From: an uncultured Rothia sp.
GTDB lineage: Bacteria; Actinomycetota; Actinomycetes; Actinomycetales; Micrococcaceae
NCBI GenBank assembly: GCA_946221065.1
Contig: CAMIIO010000001.1
Coordinates: 310,001-374,000 of the forward strand
DNA length: 64,000 nucleotides
Direction: 5' to 3'
The position numbers and the translations under genes were made by a program. The notes under the pieces were generated by a model. That model made no database searches. It was not told the origin of the DNA and saw only the letters and a program-made list of their open reading frames with translations. Positions within the stretch are counted from its first letter, which is position 1; the number at the start of each line of letters is the position of its first letter. Shown one piece after another: positions 60,916 through 64,000 of this stretch.

Positions 60916-60955
60916 ATTGTGTGCTCTGCATCGTTCTTGGGTGAGAGGGAGCGGA

Positions 60956-62200
60956 CTAGAGAGCCATTGTGTTGGCTTGTTGTTCCTTTTGTTTGTTCGT
61001 GATTCGGCTATTCATGGCTGAGCCTAAGAGCAGGATGCGGAAGCAGCGTTCTGCGGAATCGGTGAGCAGTTCGGCACCGCGTGCTAGGGCATCATCAAGG
61101 TCCATGGGTAGCGGGATAATGGAAGCGATGGCGCCAATTCCTGTTTCGTGAACCCGGTAGGCTTTGTCTCCGATGGTTCCTGCTAGCGCGAGCACGGGAA
61201 TACCGTCATTCTGCGCTCGGGCGGCGATTTCGGCGGGAACTTTGCCGCGTGGAGTCTGAAAATCAATGGCTCCTTCTGCGGTAATGATGAGGTCTGCGCG
61301 GGAGATTTCTTCGTTAAGTTTGAGCCCGGAGAGCCCGGAGTCAATAAGTGCTTCGAAGCGCGGGGTGAGGTGAGCGCCAAGAAGAGCCAGCCCTGCTCCT
61401 AGTCCGCCGGAGGCTCCGGTTCCGGCGCCCAGATGATAGTCGGTGGCTCTGCTGGGGGCAAAAGTTTTTTCGGTTTCACTCAAAATTTTTGCCCAGTGGC
61501 TGAGTCCGGCGTCAAGCATATCGATTTGTGTTTCGGTGGCGCCCTTTTGCGGCCCAAATACGCGGGCGACTCCCTTAGTTCCGGTTAGAACGTTATGTTG
61601 GTTGAGCGCTAAGACGAGCTTGACGTCGTTGAGTCGCGGGTTGATGTTGTTGAGGTCGATACGGTGTACACGGTGTAATTGGGAGCCAACCGGTGGGATT
61701 TCGTCTCCATTTTCATCAAGAATCTTGGCACCGAGGGCCGCGAGTGCCCCCATACCGCCGTCGCAGGTTCCGGAGTCTCCACAACCAACGAGAATAGTGT
61801 GAACGTTGTCGTGGGCGAGCGCTTCTTTAATGAGTTCGCCGACGCCGTAGGTGGTGGTTTCGGCGGGGTTGCGGAGGTTCTCGGGAACAAGAGATAGCCC
61901 TGCGGCCGCCGCCATTTCTACAATTGCTACGCCGTCTTGTTCTTCTCCGAGAAGCCCGTAGGAGGAGGGTATGGGAGAGCCTGTTGGGCCGGTGACGGTA
62001 ACGCGGTGAAGAATTCCGCCGGTTGTTTGGGTAAGCATTCGTGCTGTTCCTTCGCCGCCGTCTGGTACGGGGACGGAGACTACGGAGACTCCGGGGATAA
62101 CACGCCGAATACCGTTGGCGATGGCGGTTGCGACGTCATCGGCGTCGAGTGAGCCTTTGAACCCGGAGGGTGCTACGAGGATACGTTGCGGGATAATCAT
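60956..62200 (-). CDS. Glycerate kinase (GlxK/GarK family)
   Basis: A 414-residue enzyme phosphorylating glycerate. Family motifs are APSGFKGSLDADDVATAI at the N terminus, VPDGGEGT, GCGDSGTCDGGMGALAALGA and GASGGLGAGL. The family yields 2- or 3-phosphoglycerate depending on the member. It follows the DASS transporter gene by 55 nt on the same strand, suggesting uptake and phosphorylation of glycerate or a compound metabolised through it. Confidence 0.9.
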   Translation of the reverse strand: MIIPQRILVAPSGFKGSLDADDVATAIANGIRRVIPGVSVVSVPVPDGGEGTARMLTQTTGGILHRVTVTGPTGSPIPSSYGLLGEEQDGVAIVEMAAAAGLSLVPENLRNPAETTTYGVGELIKEALAHDNVHTILVGCGDSGTCDGGMGALAALGAKILDENGDEIPPVGSQLHRVHRIDLNNINPRLNDVKLVLALNQHNVLTGTKGVARVFGPQKGATETQIDMLDAGLSHWAKILSETEKTFAPSRATDYHLGAGTGASGGLGAGLALLGAHLTPRFEALIDSGLSGLKLNEEISRADLIITAEGAIDFQTPRGKVPAEIAARAQNDGIPVLALAGTIGDKAYRVHETGIGAIASIIPLPMDLDDALARGAELLTDSAERCFRILLLGSAMNSRITNKQKEQQANTMAL

Positions 62201-62255
62201 AATTTTTTGTTCTTTCTGTGATGTTGAAAATTGTGCGGACGATGAACGGGTGGTG

Positions 62256-63758
62256 TTAGTTTTTGGTGAAGATCTCCATTCCTAGCCAGGGCCAGATGGT
62301 GAGCGTGAAGATGCAGATGAGGAGCATGTGTGCCGGGGCGAGCCAGTAGGAGAGTTTGAGGAGGTCAGCTGGTTGATATACCTGGTGGTCTTCTACCTGG
62401 CTGAAGAGCATCACGGGTTTTGCGGAGCTAGGTAGGGTATGGCAGAATCCGGCGGCGGCGGTGGAGATGAAGGCAGCTGCTTGCGGGGCGATGCCGAGGG
62501 GAATGGCTGAGGTGATGATGATAGGGATGAGCACTGCGGAGCGGGCACTTCGTGATTGGATGATGAGGTGCGCTGCGGTGGAGATAAGAATGGTGAGTGC
62601 GAGGAAGAGGTAGCCTGCGGCGTGATCTTCGGTAGCGAGGTGCGAGAAGGCTTGGGAGCCGAGCCAGTGGGCTGCTCCGGATTCTACGAGTGCTTCACCG
62701 AGAGCTAGGGTGGTTGCCATGAAGATGAGTAGGGGCCAAGGTGCCTTCTTAATGCCTTCACTAAGGCTGACTCCGCTGATGGTGGGTGCCGTGATGAGTA
62801 GTGCCCCCAGTACGGTGACGGTCATGGTATCGATACCGTGTAGCGGTTCGGTACACCAGAGCACAGCAACAGCGATTACGGTGGCGAGTACGTTCTTTTC
62901 GTGACGGGTATGTGGCTGAGCTGCGTTCTCGTAGGTAGCTACCTGGGTGGGGATAGCGGTACGACGTTCTTCGATGGTGAGAAAAAGCCGGAGAATAATC
63001 TCACAACAGATAAGGGCACTGGTAAGCCCTAGCCCGGCACCCCAGAGCATCCATTGGAGGAATCCGATGGTGGGGATATCTGCGGCGTGAAGGATTTCGT
63101 CGGTGATGAGGTGCGCGCCTGCGCCAATGTAGCTGGAGACTGCGGAGAGCAGAATAACGCTGGGGATGAGTAGGGAGAGCGCACGAGTGATGGCGGGGAC
63201 ATTTCTGTATCCCTGAGCTGTGACGGTGAAGATCGGGAGCGCAAGTGCGGCTCTGCCGGAGGTTGAGGGGATGATGAATGAGGTGAAAAAGAGTGCCAGG
63301 GTGAGCAGATAGAAAAGTGATCGGGTGGAGCGTGCTTTGCCAAGTGCTAGGGCAGTGTAGCGCTCTGCTAGTCCAGTTTTGGAGATTCCCTGGGCAATGA
63401 TAACGGCGGCTATAAGAAGCCAAATGGTTGATGTACCTAGCGTTTCGCTAAAGTCTTCGGCATCAATTACTCCGGTAAGAACGACGGCGAGCGCGGCGGC
63501 GAGGGCGATGTAGGTGTCTGCCAGGGGTGTAAAGATCCAGCACCAGATGGCGATGATGAAGATGCTGAGGGTGAGCGCGGCGTCTTGTTCCAGGCTGGGC
63601 TGAGTGTACGCGCCCCAGCAGAGGGCGATAATCAGTGTGGCAGCTATGAGCGCGGAGATGAGCTGGGCGTTAGTGGGGATGAACGTGGATGGATTCTTTG
63701 GTTCAGGGTGCTGCTGCGGTGGGTGTTCTGTGGCTGAGCGGAAGAGTTCTTTTTTCAT
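62256..63758 (-). CDS. DASS-family (SLC13-like) anion transporter
   Basis: A 500-residue membrane protein with a hydrophilic N terminus of about 30 residues and 11-12 hydrophobic segments. SNT-type substrate motifs are present in modified form (TSTIWLLIAAVIIAQGI and the CHTLPSSAKPVMLFS region near the C terminus). DASS members move dicarboxylates, citrate or related anions, commonly with sodium. Its ATG overlaps the response-regulator stop (ATGA), and no separate ribosome site is near, so translation is coupled. The adjacent glycerate kinase hints at a C3/C4 hydroxy-acid substrate. Confidence 0.85.
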   Translation of the reverse strand: MKKELFRSATEHPPQQHPEPKNPSTFIPTNAQLISALIAATLIIALCWGAYTQPSLEQDAALTLSIFIIAIWCWIFTPLADTYIALAAALAVVLTGVIDAEDFSETLGTSTIWLLIAAVIIAQGISKTGLAERYTALALGKARSTRSLFYLLTLALFFTSFIIPSTSGRAALALPIFTVTAQGYRNVPAITRALSLLIPSVILLSAVSSYIGAGAHLITDEILHAADIPTIGFLQWMLWGAGLGLTSALICCEIILRLFLTIEERRTAIPTQVATYENAAQPHTRHEKNVLATVIAVAVLWCTEPLHGIDTMTVTVLGALLITAPTISGVSLSEGIKKAPWPLLIFMATTLALGEALVESGAAHWLGSQAFSHLATEDHAAGYLFLALTILISTAAHLIIQSRSARSAVLIPIIITSAIPLGIAPQAAAFISTAAAGFCHTLPSSAKPVMLFSQVEDHQVYQPADLLKLSYWLAPAHMLLICIFTLTIWPWLGMEIFTKN

Positions 63759-64000
63759 GCGAAGCGGTATCCTGCTCCTCGGACGGTGGTGATGTAGTCG
63801 GCGCCGATTTTCTTGCGTAGTGCGCGGATATAGACGTCGACGATATTGGAGTTGGTGTCAAAGCTGATGTCCCAGATCATTCCTAGGAGCTGTTCCCGGG
63901 AGAGTACCTGGTGGGGGTGCCGCATGAGGGTTTCGAGAAGAGCGAATTCACGGGCGGTGAGTTCGGTGTTAGTGCCGGCGACGCTGACTTGTCGGGTGAG
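63755..64000 (-). CDS. OmpR-type response regulator, C-terminal part (cut by window edge)
   Basis: The last 81 residues of a winged-helix response regulator: LTAREFALLETLMRHPHQVLSREQLL, then VDVYIRALRKKIG and TTVRGAGYRFA, the standard DNA-binding end. The receiver domain lies beyond the window. It overlaps the transporter ATG by 4 nt, so sensor-regulator control of the transporter and kinase operon is likely. A histidine kinase gene is expected upstream or elsewhere. Confidence 0.9.
   Translation of the reverse strand, partial: LTRQVSVAGTNTELTAREFALLETLMRHPHQVLSREQLLGMIWDISFDTNSNIVDVYIRALRKKIGADYITTVRGAGYRFA

Noticed and set aside
1..64000. CRISPR arrays, toxin-antitoxin pairs, phage or conjugative modules, tRNA/rRNA genes
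   Set aside because: Looked for on both strands; no direct-repeat arrays, integrases, transposases or cloverleaf-like sequences were recognised.

Overview
The window looks like a chromosomal segment of an actinobacterium of the family Micrococcaceae, most likely a Rothia species. The evidence is a moderately high GC content, actinobacterial gene order (dapA-rnj-ftsK-pgsA-cinA-clgR-DUF3046-recA-recX; miaB-miaA-dapF-hflX-lexA; infC-rpmI-rplT-trmH; pheS-pheT-argCJBDFR), ClgR, PriA-type HisA and actinobacterial LexA boxes. Genus assignment is inference; no rRNA or tRNA gene lies in the window. I saw no CRISPR array, prophage, transposase or integrase.

Layout. 0.1-22.6 kb is housekeeping: lysine synthesis, RNase J, the FtsK translocase, phospholipid synthesis, ClgR, RecA/RecX, tRNA modification, HflX, a DinG-like helicase, and LexA divergent from a LysM-containing membrane protein of the SOS division-inhibitor type. 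A DUF3046 gene between clgR and recA carries an in-frame stop. 22.7-31.0 kb holds hisC-hisB-hisH-(small frameshifted membrane gene)-hisA, sseB, a DUF1844 gene, the infC-rpmI-rplT operon with an attenuator-like leader, a TrmH-family methyltransferase and a Nudix hydrolase.

31.1-46.5 kb is accessory DNA lying where many actinobacteria have trmH next to pheST. It contains (i) a homoprotocatechuate (3,4-dihydroxyphenylacetate) meta-cleavage cluster made of two divergent operons: a single-component flavin monooxygenase plus an aldehyde dehydrogenase on the minus strand, and a fused FAH-RraA protein, GntR regulator, HpaE, HpaD, HpaH and HpaI on the plus strand; (ii) an efeUOB iron-uptake operon behind a DtxR/IdeR-like box; and (iii) two small multi-pass membrane proteins. 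HpaD keeps every active-site residue I could map from the Brevibacterium fuscum enzyme, so the ring cleavage step is well supported. The upper pathway and the isomerase/decarboxylase steps are non-standard: there is no HpaBC, no HpaF and no tandem-FAH HpaG.

46.6-58.6 kb returns to housekeeping: pheST, a two-TM protein of unknown function, a quinone oxidoreductase, and argCJBDF-argR with ARG-box-like operators and an apparently leaderless argC. argG and argH are not in the window. 58.6-64 kb holds an ankyrin-repeat protein, a fatty acyl-CoA ligase, and a minus-strand operon of an OmpR-type response regulator (cut by the window edge), a DASS-family transporter and a glycerate kinase.

The most notable items are the hybrid homoprotocatechuate pathway with its FAH-RraA fusion and transporter remnant, two small conserved genes each broken by a single lesion, the attenuator in the infC leader, and several apparently leaderless promoters.
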